From assembly GCA_015522745.1 (NCBI GenBank), contig WALQ01000042.1:1-5534 (forward strand): a stretch of 5,534 nt of DNA, written 5' to 3'. This stretch comes from Candidatus Aenigmatarchaeota archaeon. GTDB taxonomy: Archaea; Aenigmatarchaeota; Aenigmatarchaeia; GW2011-AR5; WALA01. A program made the translations under genes and the position numbers. Under the pieces are notes generated by a model that searched no databases, was not told where the DNA came from, and saw nothing but the letters and a program-made list of their open reading frames with translations. Of the stretch, positions 1 through 5,526 are shown piece by piece (the stretch's first letter is position 1; every line of letters begins with the position of its first letter).

Positions 1-245
1 TAATAATATCTTCGACTTTGGGAACGAAAAAAATGAGTGAATTGCTTCCAACAATAAAGAAGAAAAAGATAAAAATATTGAATAAGAACAAATTGAAAAA
101 GATTTATGCTGTAAAGAAAAAATTATCCAAAAAGACAAAAGGCAACGGTCATGAAAAAGAGAATAAACCAAAAGAAGTTGATGGTGAAAAACCTTCTAAA
201 AAGGTTGTAAACAAAGGTGCAGACGATGATAAGAAAAATGCTTAA
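1..245 (+). CDS. rpl32e: Large-subunit ribosomal protein eL32, C-terminal fragment with lysine-rich tail (5' end outside window)
   Basis: This is the 3' end of eL32, an archaeal/eukaryotic large-subunit protein. The frame is open from the window edge (first full codon at base 3). It reads IISSTLGTKKMSELLPTIKK and then KKIKILN, matching the usual C-terminal pattern of archaeal eL32 (ARIASTVGKRKR...IKVLN). Most family members stop at about that LN. Here 53 more residues follow (84-242), 19 of them lysine, ending ADDDKKNA before TAA. The tail is low-complexity and probably disordered, and may contact rRNA (inference). The last codons overlap the start of the zinc-ribbon gene and contain its AAAGGTG ribosome binding site. 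The next standard spc gene, rpl19e, follows after the zinc-ribbon gene. A separate small gene starting at an internal TTG or ATG is less likely, because homology continues upstream of those codons. Confidence 0.82.
   Translation, partial: IISSTLGTKKMSELLPTIKKKKIKILNKNKLKKIYAVKKKLSKKTKGNGHEKENKPKEVDGEKPSKKVVNKGADDDKKNA
213..219 (+). promoter_or_regulatory. Ribosome binding site of the zinc-ribbon gene
   Basis: AAAGGTG lies 6 nt before ATG 226. This is the spacing seen at the other genes of the operon, and it excludes the in-frame GTG at 217, which is part of the motif itself. It sits within the last codons of rpl32e. Confidence 0.7.
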
Positions 246-444
246 ATCCGGAAAATGCCCCATATGCGGAGGGCATGCAAGAATAGTTAATGGAGTTTAC
301 GTTTGTGATAATTGCAAAATAGTTTTCAGTGAATTCGGGATATCACATGTTGCAAAAAACATAATAGATAACTTTGGTTTGGAACCGGAGTTTGATATTT
401 TTGGTCATCCGAGCGAGGAGCTCATAAAAGAAAATTTGAATTAG
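226..444 (+). CDS. Small zinc-ribbon protein of unknown function, embedded in the spc operon
   Basis: I do not recognise a family. The 72-residue product has a basic start (MIRKMLKSGK) and then two cysteine pairs, C11-P-I-C14 and C27-D-N-C30, separated by 12 residues. This CX2C-X12-CX2C zinc-ribbon pattern is shared with small archaeal ribosomal proteins such as eL43 (L37Ae) and eS27, and with transcription-factor ribbons. The second half (residues 31-72) is acidic and probably helical, ending in EELIKENLN, unlike the basic ribosomal proteins around it. It overlaps rpl32e by 20 nt and is followed 9 nt later by rpl19e; its TAG stop forms part of the next gene's AGGTG signal. Co-transcription suggests a role in ribosome assembly or translation (inference). 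The start was chosen from the 6-nt GGTG spacing; ATG 238 is a weaker alternative. Confidence 0.78.
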   Translation: MIRKMLKSGKCPICGGHARIVNGVYVCDNCKIVFSEFGISHVAKNIIDNFGLEPEFDIFGHPSEELIKENLN

Positions 445-453
445 GTGTGTTAA

Positions 454-930
454 ATGGTCGATAGAAAATCCATAGTTGCAAGAATTATGAAATGTGGAAA
501 GAGTCGTGTTTGGATAGATCCGGAACGACTCGGTGATATTAATAATGCAATCACAGCAGCTGATCTCAGAAAGCTCATAAAGGATGGTGCCATTCGAATA
601 AAGCCTATCACAGGGAATTCACGCGGACGCATAAACAAAAAGCTTACGCAAAAGAGCAAAGGAAGGAGGAAAGGTCCTGGATCGAGAAAAGGAAAAAAGA
701 CAGCACGTACGAATGAGAAAAAAGAGTGGATGATAAAGGTTAGAAAACTTCGTACACATCTTCGCGCGCTTCGTGACAAGGGTCTTTTGACTGACGGCAC
801 GTACCGAAACATATATCGAAAGATAGGAAGCGGAATGTTCAGAGGAGTGAATCATATGGAATTTTATTTGAAGGATCATGATTTGTTAAAGGTGAATGAA
901 AATGAAGTGGAAAAGAAGACTGAACAATAA
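454..930 (+). CDS. rpl19e: Large-subunit ribosomal protein eL19
   Basis: eL19 is an rRNA-binding protein of the archaeal and eukaryotic large subunit, absent from bacteria. The 158-residue product carries the family's landmarks in order: an N-terminal helical part with KCGKSRVWIDPER (13-25), ITAADLRKLIKDG (33-45), the SRGR segment (56-59), the very basic GRRKGPGSRKG linker (70-80), and the C-terminal helices with WMIKVRKLRTHLRALRDKG and TYRNIYRKIGSGMFRG (116-131). Typical archaeal length is about 150. The few extra residues form a polar tail (NENEVEKKTEQ) whose codons contain the rpl18 ribosome binding site and start, giving a 29-nt overlap. ATG 454 has AGGTG 6 nt upstream (443-447), which itself includes the preceding gene's TAG stop. 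Confidence 0.96.
   Translation: MVDRKSIVARIMKCGKSRVWIDPERLGDINNAITAADLRKLIKDGAIRIKPITGNSRGRINKKLTQKSKGRRKGPGSRKGKKTARTNEKKEWMIKVRKLRTHLRALRDKGLLTDGTYRNIYRKIGSGMFRGVNHMEFYLKDHDLLKVNENEVEKKTEQ
888..895 (+). promoter_or_regulatory. Ribosome binding site of rpl18, inside rpl19e
   Basis: AAAGGTGA lies within the codons for the eL19 tail. GGTG ends 7 nt before ATG 902, but only 1 nt before the in-frame ATG 896, so 902 is the better start. Confidence 0.7.
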
Positions 931-1399
931 AACAGATTACAAGCAAAGGCTTGCACTGCTTAAATCCGAGAAACCAAGATTAGTTATTAGAAAGTCAAAC
1001 AAACGAATTATAGTCCAAGTTGTAAAATACGAACCATTGGGCGACAAAACGGTTGCCATGGTAACCTCAAACATGTTGAAAAAATATGGGTTGCTTTCAG
1101 TAAAATCAACGCCTGCTGCATATCTTACAGGTCTCGCAGCAGGAGTTCGCGCAATGAAACTTGGTATATCAGAAGTCGTTTTGGACTTGGGTCTTAACGT
1201 TTCTACGAAAGGAAACAAGCTCTATGCTGCGGCGAAAGGTTTCAATGATGCGGGAGTTAGAATAAAAATAGGTAAGGAAATACTTCCGGATGAATCGAGA
1301 ATTGTGGGGGAGCATATAAAATCGTACAAGAACAATGATATAGTTGAAAAATTCAAATCTATCAAAGAATCCATTTTGAAGGGTGAAAGTAATGAGTGA
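902..1399 (+). CDS. rpl18: Large-subunit ribosomal protein uL18 (5S rRNA-binding)
   Basis: uL18 binds 5S rRNA with uL5 and anchors it in the central protuberance. The 165-residue product shows the archaeal pattern: basic N-terminus (MKWKRRLNNK), KTDYKQRLALLKSEKPRLVI (10-29), PAAYLTGLAAG (71-81), EVVLDLGL (91-98) and DESRIVGEHI (130-139). It is slightly shorter than many archaeal uL18 proteins (170-200 residues), but no core segment is missing. The start at 902 gives the expected basic beginning and puts GGTG 7 nt upstream; ATG 896 would sit almost on the binding site. It overlaps rpl19e by 29 nt and rps5 by 8 nt, so translation of the three is probably coupled. Confidence 0.95.
   Translation: MKWKRRLNNKTDYKQRLALLKSEKPRLVIRKSNKRIIVQVVKYEPLGDKTVAMVTSNMLKKYGLLSVKSTPAAYLTGLAAGVRAMKLGISEVVLDLGLNVSTKGNKLYAAAKGFNDAGVRIKIGKEILPDESRIVGEHIKSYKNNDIVEKFKSIKESILKGESNE
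1380..1386 (+). promoter_or_regulatory. Ribosome binding site of rps5, inside rpl18
   Basis: AGGGTGA precedes ATG 1392, with GGTG ending 6 nt before it. The in-frame GTG at 1383 is the core of this motif and so is not the start. Confidence 0.7.
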
Positions 1400-2096
1400 T
1401 GAGAAAAACAAGAGATCAAAAAGGACTAAAAGAGCTAATGAAAGCGAGGAGTACTATGAGTGGATTCCACGAACAAGGCTCGGAAAGAAAGTTATGGAAG
1501 GTCAGTACTCATCAATAGACGAAATAATAGATGCGGGAGAAAAGATAAAAGAGCCTGAGATAGTGGATAAGCTAATACCAGATATAAAATCAGAGGTAAT
1601 TTACATAGGGGGAAGTCCAGGAAAGGGTGGCGGGAGTAGAAAGACTCCGACAAGGAGAACGGCTCGTATGCACAGGTCTGGAAGAAGATTCAAAATATCA
1701 TCCATGGTTGTTGCTGGTGATGGCAACGGTCACGTTGGGATTGGATTTTCTGAAGGTGTTGATAATCGTGATGCAATTGCTAAAGCAACGCGTCTTGCGA
1801 AGATAAATATATTCAGAATAGAGCGTGGTTGTGGTTCTCTCGAATGTATGTGCGGACAGCCACATTCTATACCTATGAAAACGGAAGGAAAACGGGGGTC
1901 AGTTCACGTTGTTCTTCTTCCAGCACCTAAAGGAATTGGATTATGCGCATCAACAGAGGCAAAAAAGTTTCTCAAGCTTGCCGGCATAAAAGATATATGG
2001 TTCAAATCATTTGGAAACACTGGGTCCAGAATAAATTTCATATATGCAATTGAAGATGCTTTCAAGAATCTTAACAGAAGAAAGGTTGGTGAATAA
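1392..2096 (+). CDS. rps5: Small-subunit ribosomal protein uS5, with an internal Gly/Lys-rich insertion
   Basis: uS5 sits near the mRNA entry and decoding region of the small subunit and supports translational accuracy. The 234-residue product has a charged N-terminal extension (1-20), then EWIPRTRLGKKVMEG (23-37), EPEIVDKLIPDIKSEV (54-69), the N-terminal RNA-binding fold with SGRRFK (96-101) and VVAGDGNGHVGIG (106-118), the archaeal/eukaryotic signature GCGSLECMCGQPHSIP (146-161; C147, C152, C154), LLPAPKGIGL (175-184) and IKDIWFKSFGNTGSRINF (199-216). Archaeal homologues usually run from EV(L/I)DI directly into (V)QRMTDSGRR. Here about 13 Gly/Lys-rich residues (about 73-85) intervene and the conserved QRMTD is changed to ARMHR. 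The frame is intact. The gene overlaps rpl18 by 8 nt and ends 2 nt before rpl30. Confidence 0.96.
   Translation: MSDEKNKRSKRTKRANESEEYYEWIPRTRLGKKVMEGQYSSIDEIIDAGEKIKEPEIVDKLIPDIKSEVIYIGGSPGKGGGSRKTPTRRTARMHRSGRRFKISSMVVAGDGNGHVGIGFSEGVDNRDAIAKATRLAKINIFRIERGCGSLECMCGQPHSIPMKTEGKRGSVHVVLLPAPKGIGLCASTEAKKFLKLAGIKDIWFKSFGNTGSRINFIYAIEDAFKNLNRRKVGE
2086..2092 (+). promoter_or_regulatory. Ribosome binding site of rpl30
   Basis: TTGGTGA, in the final codons of rps5, has GGTG ending 7 nt before ATG 2099. Confidence 0.6.
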
Positions 2097-2098
2097 AT

Positions 2099-2431
2099 AT
2101 GTATGCAGTAGTCAGAATAAGAGGACGAGTTGATATTGCAAAAGAAGCGGAAGATACGCTCAAAATGATAAAACTCACAAGGCCGCACAGAATGCGAATT
2201 GTTGACGATAAGATGCTTCCCATGATTAAAAAAGTTAAGGATTTCGTTACATGGGGGGAGGTGTCTGATGAATTCGTTGGTGAGCTCTCAAAGAAGCGAA
2301 AAGAGAGAAATGGCGTTTATGCTCTAAATCCACCAAAAGGTGGGCTCAAATCTTCGAAACTCGCATTTCCAAAGGGGGATCTTGGATACCGCGGAAAGAA
2401 GATTGAGGATTTCATTAAGAGAATGTGGTGA
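2099..2431 (+). CDS. rpl30: Large-subunit ribosomal protein uL30, shortened form
   Basis: uL30 is a peripheral large-subunit rRNA-binding protein. The 110-residue product begins with the universal ferredoxin-like part, MYAVVRIRGRVDI (1-13), DTLKMIKLTRPHRMRIVDD (19-37) and KKVKDFVTWGEVSDEFVGEL (44-63). It ends with NPPKGGLKSSKLAFPKGDLG (77-96) and YRGKKIEDFIKRM (97-109). Archaeal uL30 is normally about 150 residues. The stretch usually found between the ELxxKRG helix and the xLHPPRxG segment, including the GNKRLTDEYV-type motif, is missing, leaving only about ten linking residues (KRKERNGVYA). Both flanks are well conserved and the frame is clean, so this looks like a real deletion and not a frameshift. 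It lies 2 nt after rps5 and 4 nt before rpl15. Confidence 0.95.
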   Translation: MYAVVRIRGRVDIAKEAEDTLKMIKLTRPHRMRIVDDKMLPMIKKVKDFVTWGEVSDEFVGELSKKRKERNGVYALNPPKGGLKSSKLAFPKGDLGYRGKKIEDFIKRMW

Positions 2432-2432
2432 T
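2425..2432 (+). promoter_or_regulatory. Ribosome binding site of rpl15, overlapping the rpl30 stop
   Basis: GTGGTGAT includes the rpl30 TGA stop. GGTG ends 5 nt before ATG 2436, the shortest spacing in the operon. The open frame continues upstream, but only through rpl30 in another frame and without uL15 homology, so 2436 is the start. Confidence 0.65.
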
Positions 2433-2435
2433 TGT

Positions 2436-2834
2436 ATGGTCCTTAGGCAAAAAAAGAAAAGCACTAAGATGCGCGGAAGCAAAACTCATGGATATGGTGC
2501 AAAGAAAAAACACAGGGGAAAGGGAAATAAAGGGGGATTTGGATATGCTGGTTCTCACAAACATAAGTGGTCTTACATAGTTAAATACGAGCCAGATCAT
2601 TTTGGAAAGAAAAGACTCACAGGACTTTATAGAAAAATGAAAACGATCAATCTTTTTGAGCTCGACAAAATGGATAATCAAGTCAACCTCGACAAGATGG
2701 GTTATACAAAACTTCTTGGTGCAGGAAAACTCACTCATAAAGTTGATGTGATCGTTAGAAAATGGACGAAACGCGCGGAAGAAAAGATAAAAGAACTTGG
2801 TGGGAGCGTGAAAACTCCTTACGAAGGTGAATGA
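2436..2834 (+). CDS. rpl15: Large-subunit ribosomal protein uL15
   Basis: uL15 is an early-assembling protein deep in the large subunit. The 132-residue product opens with the archaeal basic, glycine-rich arm MVLRQKKKSTKMRGSKTHGY (1-20), then KKKHRGKGNKGGFGYAG (23-39) and KWSYIVKYEPDHFGKKRL (44-61). The globular domain follows, with MKTINLFELD (68-77), GYTKLLGAGKLTHKVDVIV (89-107) and AEEKIKELGGSV (114-125). Its length is slightly below the archaeal norm of about 145. The start at ATG 2436 matches the archaeal N-terminus (M-x-R-x-KK) and has GGTG 5 nt upstream. The final codons (YEGE, TGA) contain the secY ribosome binding site. No cysteines or odd insertions are seen. Confidence 0.95.
   Translation: MVLRQKKKSTKMRGSKTHGYGAKKKHRGKGNKGGFGYAGSHKHKWSYIVKYEPDHFGKKRLTGLYRKMKTINLFELDKMDNQVNLDKMGYTKLLGAGKLTHKVDVIVRKWTKRAEEKIKELGGSVKTPYEGE
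2823..2830 (+). promoter_or_regulatory. Ribosome binding site of secY, fixing a TTG start
   Basis: GAAGGTGA lies in the last rpl15 codons. GGTG ends 6 nt before TTG 2836. The in-frame GTG at 2827 is part of this motif, so it is unlikely to be the initiator. Confidence 0.72.
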
Positions 2835-2835
2835 A

Positions 2836-4344
2836 TTGGGATGGGATCAAATATTAAAATATCTTCCCACGGTTGCAGAACCGAAACAACATGTTAATTT
2901 CAAGTCTAGGCTTAAATGGGTTGGAATAGTTTTATTCCTCTATTATATTCTTGGTCAAATACCTCTTTATGGGATGTCTTCTCAAATCGCCGAGAGGTTC
3001 AAATATCTCGAAATGATTCTCGGTGCTAAAATTGGAAGCATCATAACACTTGGTATTGGCCCAATAGTTACCGCCTCAATTATACTTCAACTTCTCGTTG
3101 GTGCGGAAATAATACCATGGGATATGAAGACAGATGATGGGCGAGAGAAATTTATGGGGGCTCAGAAAATTTTTGCTCTCCTATTAACATTCATAGAAGC
3201 TTTTGCATACGTAAGATTTGGGGCCATAAGTCCGGTACAAAACACGGCTTTCTACGTTTCCATACTTGTTCTTCAGATAGCACTAGGTGGAATTATAATA
3301 ATGCTTTTGGATGAAGTTGTAAGTAAATGGGGAATAGGATCTGGTATATCATTGTTCATTGCAGCAGGAGTGTCTAAATCGATTGTGCTTCGTCTTTTGA
3401 GTCCATTAAAGCCTGCCGGAGCTCTCGTGCCCACAGGTCTTTTGCTTCAGATGTTCTCTTATCTAAGTCAGGGAAACACCGCATCTGTGATGATAGCGTT
3501 GGCACCTATAATTTCAACCATAATCGTTCTTATGATAGTTGTGTTCTTCCAGGATGTGAAAGTTGAAATACCATTAGCTTTCGGATCGTTCACAGGATTT
3601 TCGCGAAGATGGCCGTTGAACTTCTTTTACACAAGCAATATGCCAGTTATTTTAATAGCAGCCCTTCTCGCAAATATAAGATTGTTTGCAAACATGCTAT
3701 ACAATAGAGGAATAACGTTCCTGGGGGCTTTCGATGCTTCTGGATATCCAACCGGTGGGTTCATATATTATCTAACTCCACCAAACAGCCCCGCTATACA
3801 GAGGATAGCTATAATATTTGGTGCATTTGCACTCATAGGAATTCTTTTGAGTGAGTTCCTATTCAAAAGGGAAGGAAGCAAAATCATATGGAGCTCATTA
3901 ATCCTAGGATTTATCGCAGGAATCGGATACGCTTACATAAGCACAGGATTGCCAATGTGGCAGGACACCTTACGCGCAATAACGTACACACTTTTCATGG
4001 CAATTGGATCGCTTATATTTTCTATATTTTGGGTTGAAACATCTGGAATGGATGCCCACTCTGTCGCAAAGCAGATACAGTCCATAGGGATGCAGATACC
4101 GGGATTCAGGCGCGATCCAAGGATAATAGAAACAGTTCTCAACAGATATATAATGCCACTTGCAGCCATGGGTGGATTGTTTGTTGGAGTTCTTGCTGCG
4201 TTCTCAGATTTCACAAACGTTCTTGGTGGCGGAATAGGAATTCTATTGACAGTTATGATAGTTCAACAGTTATACGAACAAATAATGTCTCAGTACGTTG
4301 AAGATATGAATCCAGAAGTCAGGAAATTCCTTGGAAGAAAGTAA
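2836..4344 (+). CDS. secY: Protein translocase channel subunit SecY, with an extra two-helix hairpin
   Basis: SecY forms the membrane channel that exports or inserts proteins with SecE and Sec61beta; ribosomes dock on its cytoplasmic loops. The 502-residue product begins MGWDQILKYLP, as archaeal SecY usually does. Segments by eye: TM1 28-46, plug region 47-66, TM2 66-90, TM3 109-127, TM4 139-160, TM5 168-188 (preceded by KWGIGSG), TM6 222-239, docking loop C4 240-267, TM7 269-288, TM8 381-400 (ending FWVE), loop C5 402-438 with PGFRRDPRIIETVLNRY, TM9 441-457 and TM10 465-480 (GGGIGILLTVMIVQQLYEQ). Two further hydrophobic stretches, 323-343 and 350-369, lie between TM7 and TM8 and have no counterpart in the about 436-residue Methanocaldococcus protein as I recall it. 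The TTG start is set by the ribosome binding site and homology. The gene ends the operon; adk, often next in archaea, is absent. Confidence 0.96.
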   Translation: MGWDQILKYLPTVAEPKQHVNFKSRLKWVGIVLFLYYILGQIPLYGMSSQIAERFKYLEMILGAKIGSIITLGIGPIVTASIILQLLVGAEIIPWDMKTDDGREKFMGAQKIFALLLTFIEAFAYVRFGAISPVQNTAFYVSILVLQIALGGIIIMLLDEVVSKWGIGSGISLFIAAGVSKSIVLRLLSPLKPAGALVPTGLLLQMFSYLSQGNTASVMIALAPIISTIIVLMIVVFFQDVKVEIPLAFGSFTGFSRRWPLNFFYTSNMPVILIAALLANIRLFANMLYNRGITFLGAFDASGYPTGGFIYYLTPPNSPAIQRIAIIFGAFALIGILLSEFLFKREGSKIIWSSLILGFIAGIGYAYISTGLPMWQDTLRAITYTLFMAIGSLIFSIFWVETSGMDAHSVAKQIQSIGMQIPGFRRDPRIIETVLNRYIMPLAAMGGLFVGVLAAFSDFTNVLGGGIGILLTVMIVQQLYEQIMSQYVEDMNPEVRKFLGRK

Positions 4345-4350
4345 AAATAA
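4335..4350 (-). terminator. Possible U-rich terminator of ackA
   Basis: Read on the - strand this is TTATTTTTACTTTCTT, starting 11 nt after the ackA stop. Archaeal RNA polymerase commonly stops at such U-rich runs without a hairpin. The first bases are intergenic; the rest overlap the end of secY. Confidence 0.4.
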
Positions 4351-4361
4351 GTCACAAGTTC

Positions 4362-5504
4362 TCAAGACTTTCTTTTCAAAACGCGTTTTGTTTCTTTTGC
4401 TATTTGGAGCTCTTCATTTGTTTTTATGACAAGAACACGAACTTTTGAATTCTTCGATGATATGATTGTCTTGTTTTCTGAATTTGCTCTTGAATCAATT
4501 TTTACACCGGCGAATTTCAAATAGTTGCAAATGGATTTTCTTATACTTGGTGAATTCTCTCCTATACCAGCCGTGAATACTATAATATCTGCACCATTCA
4601 TTGCTGCCATATACGAACCAATTGTTTTTGCGGCGATATACGAGAACATTTCGAGCGCGAGCTTGGCTCTCGCCGATTTTGATTTTCCAATGTCTCGAAT
4701 GTCGTTGCTTACTCCTGATATTCCAAGAAGACCAGATTTCTCATTTGCTATTTTGATAAGCTCATTTGCTGACATTCCCTTTCTTTCCATAAATTCAACT
4801 ATAGAAGGGTCGAAAGAACCCGAACGTGTACCCATCATGAGACCTTCAAGTGGAGTGAAACCCATAGACGTATCCACAGAACGACCGTTTTTGATTGCCG
4901 TTATACTCGCACCGTTTCCAAGATGACATGTTATAAATTTCCTTGCACGCGGAAACATCTTTTTTGCGATGTTGTATACATACTTATGGCTTATTCCATG
5001 AAATCCATATCTCCTTATGCCATATTTTTTAGAAAAATTGTAAGGAAGGGCATACAAGTACGCTTTCTTATTCATAGTCGTGTGAAACGCTGTGTCAAAG
5101 ACGGCAACGTTTGGGACGTTTAAACGTTTCGCCGCGCGTATTCCCATGAGATTTGCTGGATTATGAAGGGGGGCGAGCTCAGAATTCTTTTCTATTGTTC
5201 GTTCGACGTTTTTCGTTATCAAACATGAATCACTAAGCGTCCCTCCATGAACAACCCTGTGTCCAACTGCATCCACGTGTTGGATGCCTAATTCCTTAAG
5301 TATATGGAAAATTTCATTCATAGCTTCTTCGTGGTTGCGAGCATGCACGTGTTTCATGATATTTTTTGGCAGACTTATCCGCATTCTTGGTGAATTTCCT
5401 ATTCTTTCAATAATTCCAGAAGCAATTTCATCGTTCTTGTCAAATACTTTGAATTTTATTGAACTACTTCCAGAATTTATTACAAGAACTCTTTTTGCAT
5501 TCAT
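4362..5504 (-). CDS. ackA: Acetate kinase
   Basis: AckA catalyses acetyl phosphate + ADP <-> acetate + ATP in the cytoplasm, usually paired with phosphotransacetylase (Pta). The 380-residue product, slightly under the usual 400, has every signature of the ASKHA-fold family: VLVINSGSSSIKF (6-18, N10), GHRVVHGG (81-88, R83), VFDTAFHTTM (135-144, D137), RRYGFHGISHKYV (164-176, H169), CHLGNGAS (193-200, H194), MGTRSGSFDPS (224-234, R227), FTAGIGENS (310-318) and TNEELQIA (362-369, E364). These match the N7, R91, D148, H180, H208, R241 and E384 positions studied in the Methanosarcina enzyme, so activity is expected. GTRSGS replaces the commoner GTRSGD. It is convergent with secY, 17 nt away. No Pta gene is in view; upstream is outside the window. 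Codon use resembles the neighbours, giving no sign of recent transfer. Confidence 0.97.
   Translation of the reverse strand: MNAKRVLVINSGSSSIKFKVFDKNDEIASGIIERIGNSPRMRISLPKNIMKHVHARNHEEAMNEIFHILKELGIQHVDAVGHRVVHGGTLSDSCLITKNVERTIEKNSELAPLHNPANLMGIRAAKRLNVPNVAVFDTAFHTTMNKKAYLYALPYNFSKKYGIRRYGFHGISHKYVYNIAKKMFPRARKFITCHLGNGASITAIKNGRSVDTSMGFTPLEGLMMGTRSGSFDPSIVEFMERKGMSANELIKIANEKSGLLGISGVSNDIRDIGKSKSARAKLALEMFSYIAAKTIGSYMAAMNGADIIVFTAGIGENSPSIRKSICNYLKFAGVKIDSRANSENKTIISSKNSKVRVLVIKTNEELQIAKETKRVLKRKS
4369..4398 (+). terminator. Possible terminator of the spc operon, within the ackA 3' end
   Basis: On the + strand two T-rich tracts, TTTCTTTT (4369-4376) and TTTTGTTTCTTTT (4386-4398), flank a perfect 14-nt palindrome, CAAAACGCGTTTTG (4377-4390). 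They begin 24 nt after the secY stop. Archaeal oligo-U termination could act here. The palindrome has no loop, so a stable hairpin is doubtful. The tracts also encode ackA residues. Confidence 0.35.
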
Positions 5505-5526
5505 GAAATTACTTTTCCTTTAACAT

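Noticed and set aside
442..453. Read-through of the TAG stop of the zinc-ribbon gene (pyrrolysine-type)
   Set aside because: A TAA stop follows in frame two codons later, so read-through would add almost nothing, and the TAG is explained as part of the AGGTG site.
450..812. Long open frame on the - strand opposite rpl19e
   Set aside because: It is fully antisense to a clearly conserved gene, and its Phe/Ser/Leu-rich product reflects the complement of lysine- and arginine-rich codons.
1608..1646. Possible nucleotide-binding P-loop in the uS5 insertion (GGSPGKGGG)
   Set aside because: It does not fit GxxxxGK(S/T): the residue after GK is Gly and the first Gly is at the wrong spacing.
2340..2435. 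N-terminal extension of uL15 upstream of ATG 2436
   Set aside because: The frame is open, but it runs through the conserved end of rpl30 in another frame and has no uL15 similarity.
2827..2829. GTG start for secY
   Set aside because: This GTG is part of the GAAGGTGA ribosome binding site; TTG 2836 has the standard spacing and gives the expected N-terminus.
4650..4700. Loss of AckA activity because GTRSGD is GTRSGS
   Set aside because: All catalytic positions, including R227, are present, and I recall Ser at this site in other acetate kinases.
4525..4926. Long open frame on the + strand opposite ackA
   Set aside because: It lies inside a complete, highly conserved acetate kinase gene, has no GGTG site and its product shows no recognisable domain.
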